Notes under the pieces: model-generated
What the model was told of the DNA's origin: nothing
Databases searched by the model: none
What the model saw: only the letters and a program-made list of their open reading frames with translations
NCBI RefSeq assembly: GCF_040115645.1
Contig: NC_089542.1
Span: forward strand, 2,356,001 to 2,420,000
DNA: 64,000 nucleotides
Direction: 5' to 3'
DNA from: Euwallacea fornicatus
Taxonomy: Eukaryota > Arthropoda > Insecta > Coleoptera > Curculionidae
Part shown: piece after piece, positions 47,901-59,497 of the stretch
Numbering within the stretch: position 1 is the stretch's first letter
Layout: each line of letters begins with the position of its first letter
Program-made: the position numbers and the translations under genes

Positions 47901-48708
47901 CCGGGGCGAATCGGCATCAAGGGACAGTCTTTACGCTATGGCCATAAACTCTCAAAACCTCTTCGGGGGATAAGTCAGGTTTTTCTAAGCACCTATAATG
48001 TAAAATAAATATAAGGAGGGCCCTCTCGAGTGCCTGAATAAATAAGCCTCCGATAACGGCAGCAGACAGGACCGACAACGGACGATTCTCTCTCATTCTA
48101 ATCTTTGAAAATTTATTGGATGCATTCTGGGGCTGAGCCCGCTCAGATAACATTCGAGTGCGAATGCCAAATAGTGCGCCCCTTGAGAGAAAGCGCGAAA
48201 CACTTGGGATAAATCCCTTTTTAAATATTTGTTGTCCTATCTCGCAATCTAGGGACAAAAGTGTTTCGAAGGATTTGCACACCTTTGAAGGTACCGTCGG
48301 TAAATTTAGTTCAGGACGATAAAGAAAATAACCTGCTGCAAAGCCAAAAAGTACTTGATAATAACCTCACCACGTGCGTTCGACTAATAACAGGTTGCAA
48401 CAGGCTAAATGTAGAGAGTAAAAAACTGTAGAAATTTGCAGGTAACGCTGGAGCGTATGTATCTAGAGACAAGACCAGCTTTAATATGAAATGTACAATT
48501 TAAATATAAGAGATGTCTTGAGAAATGAAAAAGTCAGAGTTTCGGGTCACTGCATCCCGGGGCGAAAGAAATTTAGGACTGACACAGGCTCAAGTGCGGA
48601 TTCCATCACGCGAAAAACATGCAGGTGGCCCCATTTAAAAAAACTGCTCTTTTTTGGGACACCCTGTTGGGTTGTCGTTGATTTTAAAATTCACCTTCAT
48701 TAGCCTCA
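44983..48708. other. No gene seen in 3.7 kb
   Basis: Mostly unique DNA. A minus-strand reading at about 47560-47510 (IIWPVHFPDLITRDFN) resembles a transposase SPDL signature and also matches the relic word near 13010. The ORF at 47917-48282 minus (121 codons) has no recognisable domain. GGGACACCCTGTTGGG at about 48656 is a solitary terminus-like word. Confidence 0.4.
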
Positions 48709-49448
48709 TATACGAGATGTTCCTTAATGATGTGCTGATATTTTAAGGTGGCATTCTACATGAAAAAATAATGACGGTTTGTTGTCCATTACGAAAATAC
48801 AGGACTGCAAAGTTTTAGGGAAAAAAATGGAAATTAATGTATAGTTCCGAAACTCAAGCCTCCGGCCCCCAAGATCCCCCGATCTCAATAGTTTTGATTT
48901 CTTTTTCTAGAGTCATCTTAAAACGGTAGTTTACGATAGGCCCATTCATACTGAAGAAGAATTTGAAGAGAGGATGGTTGCAACATGTGACAGAAAACGA
49001 AATACTCCGGGAATATTGGAAAGAGTGCGCAATTCGATGAGAAAAAGGGCGGGAGCATGCGCATTAAGTGAAGGGGGTTATTTTCAACACTTGTAAAAAT
49101 CGTTTTTCTATTTGTTTCTTGTTAGTTGCAATGCATACTTCATTACTATGTCAACCCATAACGTGTTAAATTTTCTATTATTTTATTTGTCGCATTAAAA
49201 TGGTGTTGAAGAAGTTTGCGTTGAATCGCATATTTTTACTGCAAATAATGCCCCCGTTATAAACTGTCTCCACATACCAAATTTTATTGAAATGCCTCAC
49301 GCGGTCTCGGAAATATTCATCAAGTTCCACTTTGTTTTCTAGAACTCTGCAGCCCTGCATTTTCGCAACGGACAACGAACTATCAGTATTTTTTTACGAA
49401 AAATCCCACCTTATAATAACCGCGCATCATTAAGGAACACCCTGTGTG
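48709..49448 (+). mobile_element. Internally deleted DUF4817-type transposon with TIRs of about 120 bp
   Basis: The left end reads TACGAGATGTTCCTTAATGA (48711). The right end read inward from about 49448 is CACAGGGTGTTCCTTAATGA. The arms remain alignable through ATTTTAAGGTGG / ATTATAAGGTGG, GTTTGTTGTCCATTACG / GTTCGTTGTCCGTTGCG and CAGGACTGCAAAGTTTTAG / CAGGGCTGCAGAGTTCTAG. Only the transposase C-terminus remains inside. Confidence 0.88.
48872..49096 (+). pseudogene. DUF4817-type transposase C-terminus, one internal stop
   Basis: A single frame starts RSPDLNSFDFFF, has one TAG where the W of FFLWG is expected, then continues SHLKTVVYDRPIHTEEEFEE, TPGILERVRNSMRKRAGACA and GGYFQHL before TAA. 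The IHTEEEF, GILERVR and GGYFQHL words are typical of the tail of these transposases. Apart from the single stop it is coherent, so this copy is younger than most others here. Upstream coding is deleted. Confidence 0.85.
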
Positions 49449-50813
49449 TAGCGTACACATCACCCATAATTCATTCCTTATGAGATCGCCAACTCATAGG
49501 GGTCCGAGGGGCTGTTAAACGGACACCCTGTATAAATCAACTCAACTTGCCGTTAGGGGGCTTTCGAGGATATTGGGGTCGGTGTATCCCTGAAGGATGA
49601 ATACTGAGTACCAAAATCAATGTCAAGCGACGTCAGTCGAAATCAAATATTCTTGCTGATCTTACGAGACCTTTCGAGTTCATTGTGTGGGAAAAGGTCT
49701 AATCTGAAAAATCACGAATTTAGGTAAATATTCAGGGACATCCTTTACAGTTAAAAGACTTGGTTTACGCTCGCTGTATTCAGCGAATAATTGATATTTC
49801 TTTGTTTAGAGCAGGCACCACATCACCGACAGACAATCGCATTTCAGATTCTTATCTGTGTCGTTGATTTCGATCAATCTCCGAGCCGAAGACATGTTCC
49901 CAGAGCACGATTTCCGTTTATTTTATTGCGTCAAACTTCTTCGTCTCCTTAAAAATTCTGGATTAATTGGATCATCGAAAGGGCCCCAAAAGAAATTAAA
50001 TCTGTCGACAGGACAAGGATCTAATCGTAGTGAATTTAGATTGAGTTTCTTATTAAAAAGTCTCCTTTAAAAATGTACTACAATCGGAGTTTTAATTGTT
50101 TCCTGCGGGAAGTTTTAGGACTTGCAATTCGGTAATTGAATTTTTAAAGTTTCGGGTTAAAATAAGGAAATTCCCTTAAGAATAAATTAACTTTTCAATT
50201 CTTGGGAGGGCACATCTTTTGAAGGGAGACTCACAGTTTTACATTTACAAATCTCCCTTAGCGGTCCCAATGTCACGCACACATACAGATCTCTTTTGTG
50301 AGAGCAAGGATCCTTTGAAATGCGACTTTTATTAAAATAACAATCTCTGCGGCTCCTTTAGGGCAACGGACACAATGCAGTCGGTGACTTTGTTGTTGTT
50401 CGTGAACCAAGGTGATGAAGAGTGCACGTTTTGTAATCAAGACTGTACAGAAATTCTTGGTGTTAATAGAAATTGACCCGAGTCAAATGAAGTTTAAACT
50501 AAAATTCCGCAAATTTAATAACAATACAACATAAAACTTCCTGCGCCGGCATTAACAAATAATATTGTGGCATTCGGGATTTCCTGAAGCAGCAGCGCGG
50601 CGTCTCCTGCATGCTGATAAATGCGTTGCAGGTTTCGAGATTTCCCTTGTGCCGGACCAGTAAACGCGCTGTTGTCAAATGTGGGATTACAAAGAAAAGT
50701 TTTATGTCTGGATTGTGATGGGTGATACCCCCCAAGCACAGAATTTCGTAAGAGTAACTACTAACTGCGGCATAAAAATAGGTGATACGTGACTGATTTC
50801 CGTGAGGTAAATA
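49449..50813. other. No supported gene; one solitary transposon end
   Basis: GGACACCCTGTATAAATC at about 49521 is a terminus-like word. A minus-strand frame at 50690-50515 follows an acceptor-like GACAACAG and reads protein-like (SRNLQRIYQHAGDAALLLQE), but no partner exon or domain is recognised. Confidence 0.35.
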
Positions 50814-51004
50814 CAGCAGACGCTCGATAATGCAAACCAATTCAAAGCAAGTGCGGTTCACGTTAGCGAACGTGATTTAAATAAAAAACGATTTATTAAA
50901 GAAACCCTTAATACACATATACAGGGTGTTTCAGGGGGAGATGTGAAAAGTTCGATGCGTCATCCTGCATTTAATTCAAAGTAAAAGAAATTCCTATAAA
51001 CCTA

Positions 51005-52550
51005 CAGTATTGGCCGAAATACCTGGAACTTTTGTGAAGTTCACATAAATTGAAAAGTGGGTGAATATCATCATGTTTTTTTATTCTTAATAAAGATAAA
51101 TTTCAAACAAAATAAAATTTAAAAAAATACTTCTTGCAAAACTTTATATTTATAGCAAGAAAATTATTAATAACTGGACAAAATTGTTGTAACATAATTA
51201 ATTTAATAAACATTTTCATTGTTAAAAATGACAAATAGAAATATTTTTAGTATTTAGTGTGATACCCTTTTGCTTCAACTACTTCAACTGTCCTTCTAGG
51301 CATTGATTCTGTTAATTCCTCAATTAATTGTCGATCAACTTAATGCCACACTTGTGTGAGCCTTTCAAACAGTCCTTGCCGATTTTTTAATGGGTTCCCC
51401 TGTTCGAAACATATGATCAACGAGTTCCCATAAATTCTCTATTGGACTTAAATCCGGCCTTTGGGCAGGCCACTTCGTGATACACACTTGTTCTCGTTTT
51501 AACTACTCTTTCACAAGTTTTGAAGAGTGCTTGGGATCATTGCCGTGTTGGAAAATAAAGTTAACTGGCATTGATTTAAATGAATAGGGTTCCACTACAT
51601 TTCTCAATATATCTCGATACATGAATCTGTCCATTTTTCCAACAATACGATTAATATGACCCATAGCGTAACAAGATAAACATCCCCGCACTAATACCCT
51701 TTCACCACCATGCTTAACGGTAGGTTTAATATATTTTTTATTTAATCTTTGGCCTTTTGGACGCTTTATGTGGACTATGCCATCACTGGAAATAAGGATG
51801 TATTTGGATTTATCACAGAAAAAAACTTTTTCCCAATCTTGTACTGTCCTGTAAATATGATCGAATGCAAATTGTAACTGCGCCTTGATGTTCTTCCGTA
51901 ACAGTGTTTTTTTTTCGCTGGACGATAAGCTCTTAGCTCACCTTCTAATACCTTTTTTCTGATGGTTCTCGATGAAATTTCTGAATATCCGTTTATCTGT
52001 ATTTTTTGCAAGAGTTTTGATGATGGCAGAAACGGATCACTTTTGGCAATGTAGATGATTTTTTATTCATTCGTCTAATAATCTTTTTAAGCCTGCCTAC
52101 ACTTTCTCCCGGGATAAAATGGTCGTTCTCTCTAAACTTTTTAATTATACGTGATACAGCATTTTTCGAATATTTAGTTTTATGGAAATACCTTTTTGCA
52201 ATTTTCCTTGATTATAAAACTGAATAATTCTACTTCTCAAATCGAGTGAATACGATTTGCTTTTTGCAATTTTCGAAAAATAGAAGCAAGAACCTAAAAC
52301 GAAACGATCAAGAAAGTAATAAATGAATGTAAAAACAGCTTTGAAATCATAAAAAATAAATTCCAAGTATTTTGTCAAACATGAAAAATTGTTTTTTTTT
52401 CATGCAAGAGTGCAAACATTAAAACGTAAATACTATATAGGTCGAAGAATATTAAAAGTATTCCTGCTTCACTTTGTTTGTTTACATTAAATGTGGGGTA
52501 TCCACATAAAGGAGCAATATTTTACATTCAAAGTATTTTTGCCAATGCTG
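51005..52550 (-). mobile_element. Tc1-like element, innermost level of the nest (1.55 kb)
   Basis: Left end CAGTATTGGCCGAAATACC (51005) and right end, read inward from 52550, CAGCATTGGCAAAAATACT are TIRs. TA lies outside both (51003-51004, 52551-52552). It encloses a minus-strand Tc1-like transposase. Excising it with one TA rejoins AACCTA and TGTCCAGAAAGG, giving the same order as the intact right arm of the host element. Confidence 0.88.
51247..52290 (-). pseudogene. Tc1-like transposase, full length but broken
   Basis: Minus-strand reading. The N-terminus is near 52290 with AKSKSYSLDLRSRIIQFYNQ and GKLQKGISIKLNI (helix-turn-helix), then a frameshift into ENDHFIPGESVGRLKKIIRR. The centre keeps IGKKFFSVINPNTSLF, where the first-Asp motif has decayed. 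MGHINRIVGKMDRFMYRDIL and FQHGNDPKHSSKLVKE (second catalytic region, 51691-51503) follow, then the third-site region around 51450 (WPAQRPDLSPIENLWE, allowing a shift). The tail RQLIEELTESMPRRTVEVVE ends KGYHTKY with a stop at 51247. Multiple shifts and stops; not functional. Confidence 0.82.
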
Positions 52551-53408
52551 TATGTCCAGAAAGGCTTCGTTTAAAATATACAAGACGGTAAAAGTAAATT
52601 TTCAATAATTATTTTCTTTAAGTACATATTTTAAAGAAATCTGATAGAGAAAAGTCGTCGTTAAAAGATGTGTTTTGCAATGGAAGGAAATAAAATGTGT
52701 AAACAGTGATGTGTGTAACATCAATTATTGCAATTAAATGGACAAAAAATGGGACGCCACTGTTTTTTTTAACAGGATTTCCTGATTTTTAAATTTCCCA
52801 CCCATTTTACTAAAACAAAATTCTCTTCAACATTTATGGTAAAGTGGTTTTTGAGAAACAAAGCACAGTAAGATTGTTGTCATATGTATTATGATAGTTG
52901 ACAATTAAACATTGTTAAGTTTATTTTGAACACAGGAATACGTTTATATTAAAATATTGTTTTAGTTTTTAGCCGTTTTGTCGAATAAATTTGTCTTTCA
53001 ATGCAAGTTTTAAAAATGCCAAAACTGTTTACTCGCGGGGATTATGCCGACATGGTGTTTTGTTACTTTTCTAACGGCCACTGCTTACAGATTTTATTTA
53101 CTTTTGTGATAAAAAATATATTTTAATGACGAGTTATTTTCTGAAAAATTTCTTTAAAATACCAACAACTGTCTTTGGAACACTTGGTTTTTTTTTTTCA
53201 AAATTATAATTTATCGCCTCGTACATCCTAAACGAAGCCTTTCCGGATATATGTTTATAGGAACTTTTTCCTTAATATTAAATGTAGAATAACATATTAA
53301 AGTTCATAAATCTTCTCCTGAAACATCCTGTATAATAAAATGAACAAATATTCTAATAGTGATAAGTATTTGTTAACTGAAATAAAAATAATCTGCATCA
53401 GTTGTCCC

Positions 53409-53892
53409 TTAGCATTGTCTTTCAAGAACTAAAATATCCGTGTATGATGATTCTTTTCTTTCAGCCCAATCTAGGGCTTGGTTAAAGCTTGTATAACTTT
53501 GCTCATCAGGCACTATACTTCTAACTTCATTGGGAACGTCCTCATTGTCCTCACTCCATATGTTCCTCCTTATTAACATCGTTCGTTTGCTTGTCTCCGC
53601 GCCATAAATTAATATCAGCTGGAGTGCAGACAATGTTGGGATTCACTATTTTCAATAAACCAAGAACTTCCACTGCCGCACTCACAAGAACACCGCAATT
53701 GGATCACAATTGTTCCCTAATTACTCTTAACGGAATATCATCTTCATCTTGATCATTAGTAGAAAAGAGATTGTTCCAACATTTTTGAATAGTTTGCTGA
53801 TTAACTGAATTCCACGCTATATGCAAATTTGAAACAGCTTCTCGTAATGTTAACCGTCGCCAAGAACTGTTTACGTCATCCAGCTTACACAT
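53409..53892 (-). pseudogene. Tigger/pogo (CENP-B-like) transposase C-terminal relic
   Basis: The minus strand from 53892 reads MCKLDDVNSSWRRLTLREAV, SNLHIAWNSVNQQTIQKCWN, DEDDIPLRVIREQL. A shifted part ends SSYTDILVLERQC with a stop at 53409. AWNSVNQQTIQKCWNNLF is the conserved helix after the DDE domain in Tigger/JRK/CENP-B-like transposases, and the acidic stretch after it is also typical. The DNA-binding and catalytic parts are missing, although the fragment lies right next to the 5' TIR, so a large internal deletion must have happened. Confidence 0.75.
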
Positions 53893-53997
53893 TGTTTACG
53901 TTAGAGCGTATTCCGCTTGATCCTATAGTACGAATTTTGTGTTTACATTAACGCAATATTTTCATCATCGCGTGTTTACGTTATCGAGCGTCTGCTG

Positions 53998-56900
53998 TAG
54001 TCAAATTTATACCCTCCGTTTGATCTTTAAAGGATAAAATTCTACTATACAAGAAACAGGGGCGGAGCAGGTGTTTTTCTCTAAAACTAAAAAATTTGAA
54101 GTGATCTTAAGGAGAGGCGCCACTGATTTCTAAATAGTGTATAGTAAAATGCACTTTCTCTATTTGGTTTCTATAAAGTGGAATTTCACTACAGAAAAAA
54201 ACAGAGCCGGAGTAGATGCAATTTTATAAAGATAACAAATTTGAAATTAACTTACAGATTTTGCTGGGCTGATTTCCGAACCTCCAGGCGCAATCGGTCA
54301 GACTTCTACGGCTGGGACCTTCCATGTGAACCTGAAGACAATAAATTTGAAGTTGACCAAGAAAATTTTAGATTTATTTGATTGAAATGAAAGATATACC
54401 TCTGCTTCTTCAAAGATAACTAGTGAAATTTACGTTCTGCGAACGAAAATTTTGCTCAGATTTAAAGTGCTTATAGAAACCGATTTTATTATACAATAAA
54501 CGATGATCCTTGATTATTCCTCCAATGGGTTAGGGTTCTTTCAATTTTATGAAATTTCAATTGAGTCTACGATCTTAAGGCTATTATTGAAATCTCTTGC
54601 TCGGTACCTTCTCCCAAATTGACAGATAAAAGAACTAGAGCTAGAGGCTTTTTTTGGCGCAAAGCGATACCCTGTAATTGATGTTCCAACGACCTACGAT
54701 TTTTCAACGGATTGCTTCAAATCCACAGGTATCCCCAGGAAATGCACATTACTCTACAGAATTTGACACCTTTACCAAATTTAGTCCTGAGGATTAAATC
54801 AAAATACACAAGTCCGTATTTCAATTAAGAAAAATAAAACCGTCTTTTCTAATGGACTTACGCCATTCCAATTAATTGAAAAGTCCCGCAAACGTTTCCT
54901 AATAATGACCCTGTATTTTCTTTCTTTCGATTCCCGGGCTTTTTCTTTCCGAAGGAGGATTTAGAGGTCTTTAGCGGCCGGCCATTTTGCGTGGTCAAAA
55001 TAAACGGGCCCATTCATTTCGGTTTTAATCGGATTTACTCTCCGATCTCGATTCGGCTGAGAATTAAGACAAAAGCGTCCAAACGATTGTTAAGAATAAC
55101 TTTCAGTTTTTTCAGATTAGAAGTAGAATCCTCTCAAATTCGACGAAAGTTGTGACTCCGCAATGAAACGAAAATTAACATAAAACTCACCTTAACTTAC
55201 TTTATCTCCTTTCAAATCCCGTAAATTCCTCGACTTGGACGTTTTTGCAACATCTTAATTAACTATAGTATGGATCCGAGTGGGGAAATTCAGATGTATT
55301 TCCCCCTACAATGCAGGGGCGGGCCCGCATAAATTTCCAGCATAAAGACAGTTTGATTTCAGTTCGCCATTTGTGTAAATACTAAATTTGAATATCTATT
55401 ACTTCGGCAATCTAATTAAGGAAACCTGGGGAAGGCGCCGCTCGCCTTTATTAGCATATTAAAATGGGACTCGTGTACCAGGGGGGAAACCAGATCAGCC
55501 GTAAAATTTGATTTTATAGTGTATACAACAGGCAGAACCACGGAGGGTAGAAGCTTATTAGAAGACTAGTAAATCTTACTAAAAAATCTCATATAACTAA
55601 TTTTGATCATTTTTATGTCAAACATCCAAGTGGTTAAAAGCAGATTAAGTGAAGACTAAAAGTGATTATAATTCACTTGTATTTGCTAACTCGATTATCT
55701 TCAAGGCGAACACTCACATCAATCTCGTAATTTCTTAATGCAGCCAGAGTTCAGAACTTATGCATTGAGCGTTAATATGCTCCAATGAGCCACTCAAGTG
55801 TTCTGAAAAGAATGAAATGAATATGAATTTAAAAATTGTCACAAAAAAAGCCCGGTTCAGGCAGTTTAGCCTCTTAAGAACCGTTTTTTTTATACGTCTC
55901 CTCTGCTCTCTTCCAGGTGAACTCACATTTACACCAGTTTCGTAATTTGTAAACGGAGTCCCGCCAAGTCGATTTTATGGAAGTTTTCAATGCTACTCAT
56001 ACTTAAAACCGTTAAAATTGCAGAAAGAACGTGTTTTGAAAAAATCACACGAACCTGAATCAGATGGGCGCGCTGGCCATTGTATCATTATCACCCACAG
56101 AGTATAAGTCCATTGTGTATTACAAATTTTCTCATTCAAATCCCGTGGCAACGAAGCAATTAATTCGGCTTAACAAATCGGATAAGAAAATTGTTAATTT
56201 TTCAAACTGGCCCCACCAAATTCCTGCGCTTTTAGTCCATTGTGACGAACAAAAGGACATTTTGATTTTAAATTGTTGTTGCGGCTAAATCCGGGGAATG
56301 TATAATGTAACAAATGTTTGATTTTAATCGGCCGGTTAGGGGTTTGACGTTTCGTCGATGAAAAATGGCCGTTTAAAGATTCATGAGCGGATTACGTGCG
56401 GAAGCACATCGATCAGAGCCGGCTTTATACCGCATTAGACTACGGTGAAGTTAAATCCAATGCTTCAATCAGCATTTCTATATTACAAGCTAACTACCTT
56501 TCAAACATAAGTAGTCAGTAGTTTAAAAGATCTTTTCTTATGTTTGCGTTTCCTAAGATTAAAAACATATTGAACCATAATCCCCGAGCAGTTTAATTAC
56601 TAAGAATCTCCCATTGCGATATGATTATAGGATTGCGAAGGTAATTTATCTCACTTGATACTAATCATATCCATAAATCAATCACTGTGGTTTTGAAAAT
56701 TTATGGCTTAACCAGTTCTGTTATGTTATTTGGAACAAAATGACAAGTTAAACTGAAATCATCGATAATCTATTACGTCTAGTAGTAGACTGTTAAATCT
56801 CGACTTCTAGAGGCGCCATCTAACAATAGACACGACAATTCGTTTAAGATATATTGTTAAAATTTGGATGACGTCATCTAGAAATAAGTATGCTAGAGGG

Positions 56901-57403
56901 TTCAAAAGTTTTGCATTAGAGAATTATTATTCTCATTGAAGTAGACTTTTTCTCGGAATCGAGACTGATATTAATGGTTTCTCTTTCTGTCGTTTGTTCC
57001 TTATATAAGCTCTAATCGCAATTTTCAGTTTTTCCATAGGTTGCGCCTGGTTCATATACCTTTTGGAACATTTTTATCCGCAAATTTTTGTTAGTTTGTA
57101 AGTTTCCTTCCCAAAGCGACTAATTTTTCCTTTCGGTTAAGACATGTTTTGGGCGAACGATAGGAATAGAACACGTGGAAACCACATTTCACTCATATCA
57201 AGAAACTTACTCTATCAGCGAGGCTTTCTGTATTATTTAATTTTCACGATTTGCTCACTTAACTGAATGCGCAAATACCAACATGGAATTTACCTTGTCT
57301 CCATACACCCTCAGATTGTCCCTACCGCCAAATTTGATTTGTTCGAAACCTCCTTACCCCTTTCACCATTAAACCACCTCAAATTCATATGCAATAATCA
57401 ACC
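53998..57403. other. No gene seen in 3.4 kb
   Basis: Unique DNA. AGCGATACCCTGTAATTG at about 54664 is a terminus-like word without a partner. Short ORFs show no domain. The segment ends at the 3' side of the trypsin gene. Confidence 0.4.
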
Positions 57404-57409
57404 TTTATT
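57404..57409 (-). terminator. Poly(A) signal AATAAA of the trypsin gene
   Basis: AATAAA on the minus strand, 24-29 bp after the stop codon, the only such signal close behind the gene. A short 3' UTR is implied. Confidence 0.7.
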
Positions 57410-57432
57410 AACACGAGTATTATTAATACAAT

Positions 57433-58289
57433 TTAAACCCCTCCGGCATTCCTGATCCAGTCCCTGTATGAAACAATGGCAGCATAGACTCCGGGGTATC
57501 CAGGTCTGGCACAACCAGCTCCAAAGGATACAACGCCGGCCAGGACTCCGTTGATCACATAGGGACCACCGGAGTCTCCCTGGCAAGCATCCCTACCACC
57601 ATTAGAAAATCCAGCGCACAAAGTTCTTTCAGTTATGATAGATCCATAGGCTGAACGGCAACTCGCTTCAGAAACAACTGGTACATCCACACGTCTCAGC
57701 TGGACAGATCCGGCACCGCTCTCGGAAGTGGTACCCCACCCAGAAACAACTCCCATTTCTCCCTCTGCGAAGACAGTGTCGTTCTCGGGCAAAGCAATGG
57801 CAACAGTTGGCATATCATTTTCAATGGCGTTGTTTGCGAGATGTAGGACTGCAATATCATAGTCGAGGTTTGCATATTGGCTGTGATAGATGATCCTGTC
57901 GACGGCGACACGTAGACCTCCGCTATTGTGCAAGCTGGATCCGGAACGGATGTTCAGAGCGCCTACTTGAGGGATCACACTAGGAACTACGCAATGGGCA
58001 GCGGTTATGATAACCTTGGAGTTGGCAATAACTCCTCCGCAGATTTGGCCTCCATTACGGAGCAAAGCAACTTGGTAGGGCAAGTCCTCGATGTGAGCAA
58101 TTTCACCGCCTACGATCCTACCACCGATGGTGGGATGGATGTCCAAGATGGTCTCGTTGTAAGGCCCTTGAATGTTTATGCTGGGAGCAGCTGCAGAAAG
58201 AAATCCTTAACCCATGTCCTTATTACCAAACCGAGCAACTTACCACAAGCCAATCCAATTGCGGCCACAAAAATCAGGATTCGATTCAT
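57433..58289 (-). CDS. Secreted trypsin-like serine protease, 2 exons, 267 aa
   Basis: An S1-family (chymotrypsin-fold) endopeptidase cutting after Lys/Arg; likely secreted, probably digestive. Exons: 58289-58244 (46 nt) and 58190-57433, joined in phase 1 across a 53-bp intron; the start is the ATG at 58289. Residues 1-16 (MNRILIFVAAIGLACA) form a signal peptide. The propeptide ends at Arg40, followed by IVGG, the activation cleavage site. Catalytic triad: His81 in TAAHC, Asp127 in DYDIAVL, Ser222 in GDSGGP. Asp216, six residues before the Ser (RDACQGDSGG), is the S1-pocket Asp of trypsins, and SFGAGCARPGYPGVY keeps the two pocket glycines. Six mature cysteines (66, 82, 193, 207, 218, 242) give the usual three disulphides of invertebrate trypsins. 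Length is normal and no defect is visible. It stands alone, with no tandem paralogue in the window. Confidence 0.97.
58191..58243 (-). other. Intron of the trypsin gene (53 bp)
   Basis: Minus strand: TTGTG|GTAAGTTG at the donor and TTTCTTTCTGCAG|CTGCTCCC at the acceptor, with a pyrimidine-rich tract. It splits the codon for Ala16 after its first base, right at the end of the signal peptide. Confidence 0.93.
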
Positions 58290-58338
58290 TGTCTTCCGGA
58301 GTAATCGCCCACTGTATTCCTCAGAAGTGAATACGACG

Positions 58339-58345
58339 TTTTATA
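58339..58345 (-). promoter_or_regulatory. TATA box of the trypsin gene (TATAAAA)
   Basis: TATAAAA on the minus strand, about 50 bp before the ATG. An initiator-like TACAGTG places transcription start near 58313, 32 bp downstream, giving a 5' UTR of about 24 nt. Confidence 0.75.
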
Positions 58346-58893
58346 CTCAGCTAAGGTCTTGAGATTATCTTTAATCGTCATCGCTAATTGGAAATTAAGC
58401 AGTGCGCAAACCATACCGATGATAATGGATAATCTCTAACTTTAATACTTAGTCAAATATGGATTATATCTTCAATTTACTTTGTTATATTCCCCGTGGG
58501 ATTTGTAGTAACTTTCGGCGCAAATACACAAAAAGATGATTACATATTAAACTGCAAATGTTTTATCGATTGATGACCAAAGATGAAAGCGGATTCACCC
58601 CTGCAATGGTCTTTAACCATTATTTAAATTATTCATAACACACGCACACGTACGTACGTCATTTCTGAACCCGACTGATAAATCTGTGTTCAGGGACTTG
58701 CACATTTTATGTCATATTCCGCATTCGTATTTCCAGTAAACGCTCTGTATTTTGACTTTCTTGAACTTCAGAAAAGCATATTTGGCATATCTATGGTTTT
58801 TATGATATGTGTGACATATCTTCGATTCATACTTAGAGCCTAAATACAACTGGAAATAATGAGAGGTGTGAAAATATATCCAGGGCTACTTCA
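58346..58893. other. Upstream region of the trypsin gene
   Basis: Contains ATATATC and GATAA-type words (for example GATAATGG and GATTATCT, 58360-58435) that could be GATA-factor sites typical of gut genes. This is inference only. Confidence 0.3.
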
Positions 58894-58911
58894 CAGTAGA
58901 GGTCGGCTTCA

Positions 58912-59150
58912 ACGAACGCCCTTTTATAACGAACCAATCAAAAAGTCTACTCCAAATTCCTATAAAACTTAATGTATTTTTTTATTCGATTGTAACAAAC
59001 TCAGATATGACGAACTCTCAGTTATAACAAACTCGTATGTGACGAACATTTGGTTACAACAAACTCGGATATAGTGAACATTCGGTTATAACACACTCGG
59101 TTATAACAAACTCGGATGTAACGAACACTCGCTTACAACAAACCGTGAAG
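58912..59150 (+). repeat. Subterminal repeats of the Tigger-like element
   Basis: Alternating words ATAACAAACTCGGATRT and GACGAACATTYGGTTA recur about every 28-32 bp, with at least eight ACGAAC or ACAAAC cores between 58912 and 59145. They lie only at the 5' side of the transposase and are likely binding sites for the CENP-B-like DNA-binding domain (inference). Confidence 0.7.
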
Positions 59151-59497
59151 AGATGCTGGTGTTAGCGAGCTGCCCGAATAAGCGTTGCTCATTATAGTTC
59201 TTTTTTTTCAAAATTGACTAGTGCCCGTAAAAGTTATTATGAATTATTTATCTTAGAGGAATGGGAGTTGATTAATGTTCTATTACGGACTTGTTTGGTC
59301 TAGTGTGAACGATTTATTAGTCAGTTATGATTGGAATAAAAACAAAGAAACCGACAGCAAGGATTGCCAGCGGGGCAACCTAAGATTTGTAAGGTATTCG
59401 GTTAAGATTTTTGACGAGTGAAGGTCTTATCGTATCTTTGTCGTGTGTAACCTCAATAATTCGGTAAAGCGCCCTAATAACATACGCATCTTTAAAA

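Larger units (their letters stand above)
50920..53332. mobile_element. Non-autonomous TACAGGGTG-type element, middle level of the nest
   Basis: TACAGGGTGTTTCAGGGGGAG at 50920 (given to 20 nt: TACAGGGTGTTTCAGGGGGA) is matched, inverted, by the right end TACAGGATGTTTCAGGAGAA read from 53332. The left arm runs to 51003, is cut by the Tc1 insert, and resumes at 52553 with TGTCCAGAAAGGCTTCGTTT. The right arm has the same stretch unbroken (TATATCCGGAAAGGCTTCG). Without the Tc1 the element is about 0.87 kb and encodes no recognisable transposase. Confidence 0.85.
50814..53997 (-). mobile_element. Tigger/pogo-like element, outermost of a three-level nest
   Basis: CAGCAGACGCTCGATAATGC at 50814 is matched, inverted, by the right end (inward from 53997) CAGCAGACGCTCGATAACGT. 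TA stands outside both ends (50812-50813, 53998-53999). Just inside the right end is a minus-strand pogo/Tigger transposase C-terminus. The element's own DNA is only about 0.77 kb; the rest is the insert at 50920-53332. GTAAACACGCG / GTTTACGTTATCG words near the right end look like subterminal repeats. Confidence 0.78.

Noticed and set aside
47917..48282. 121-codon minus-strand ORF
   Set aside because: No signal peptide, domain or neighbouring exon; composition is not distinctive and the length can occur by chance in this base composition.
50499..50861. Overlapping minus-strand ORFs of 120 and 74 codons, one after an acceptor-like site
   Set aside because: The shorter reading looks protein-like, but two frames are open at once, no partner exon or domain is visible, and the stretch lies beside a transposon nest.
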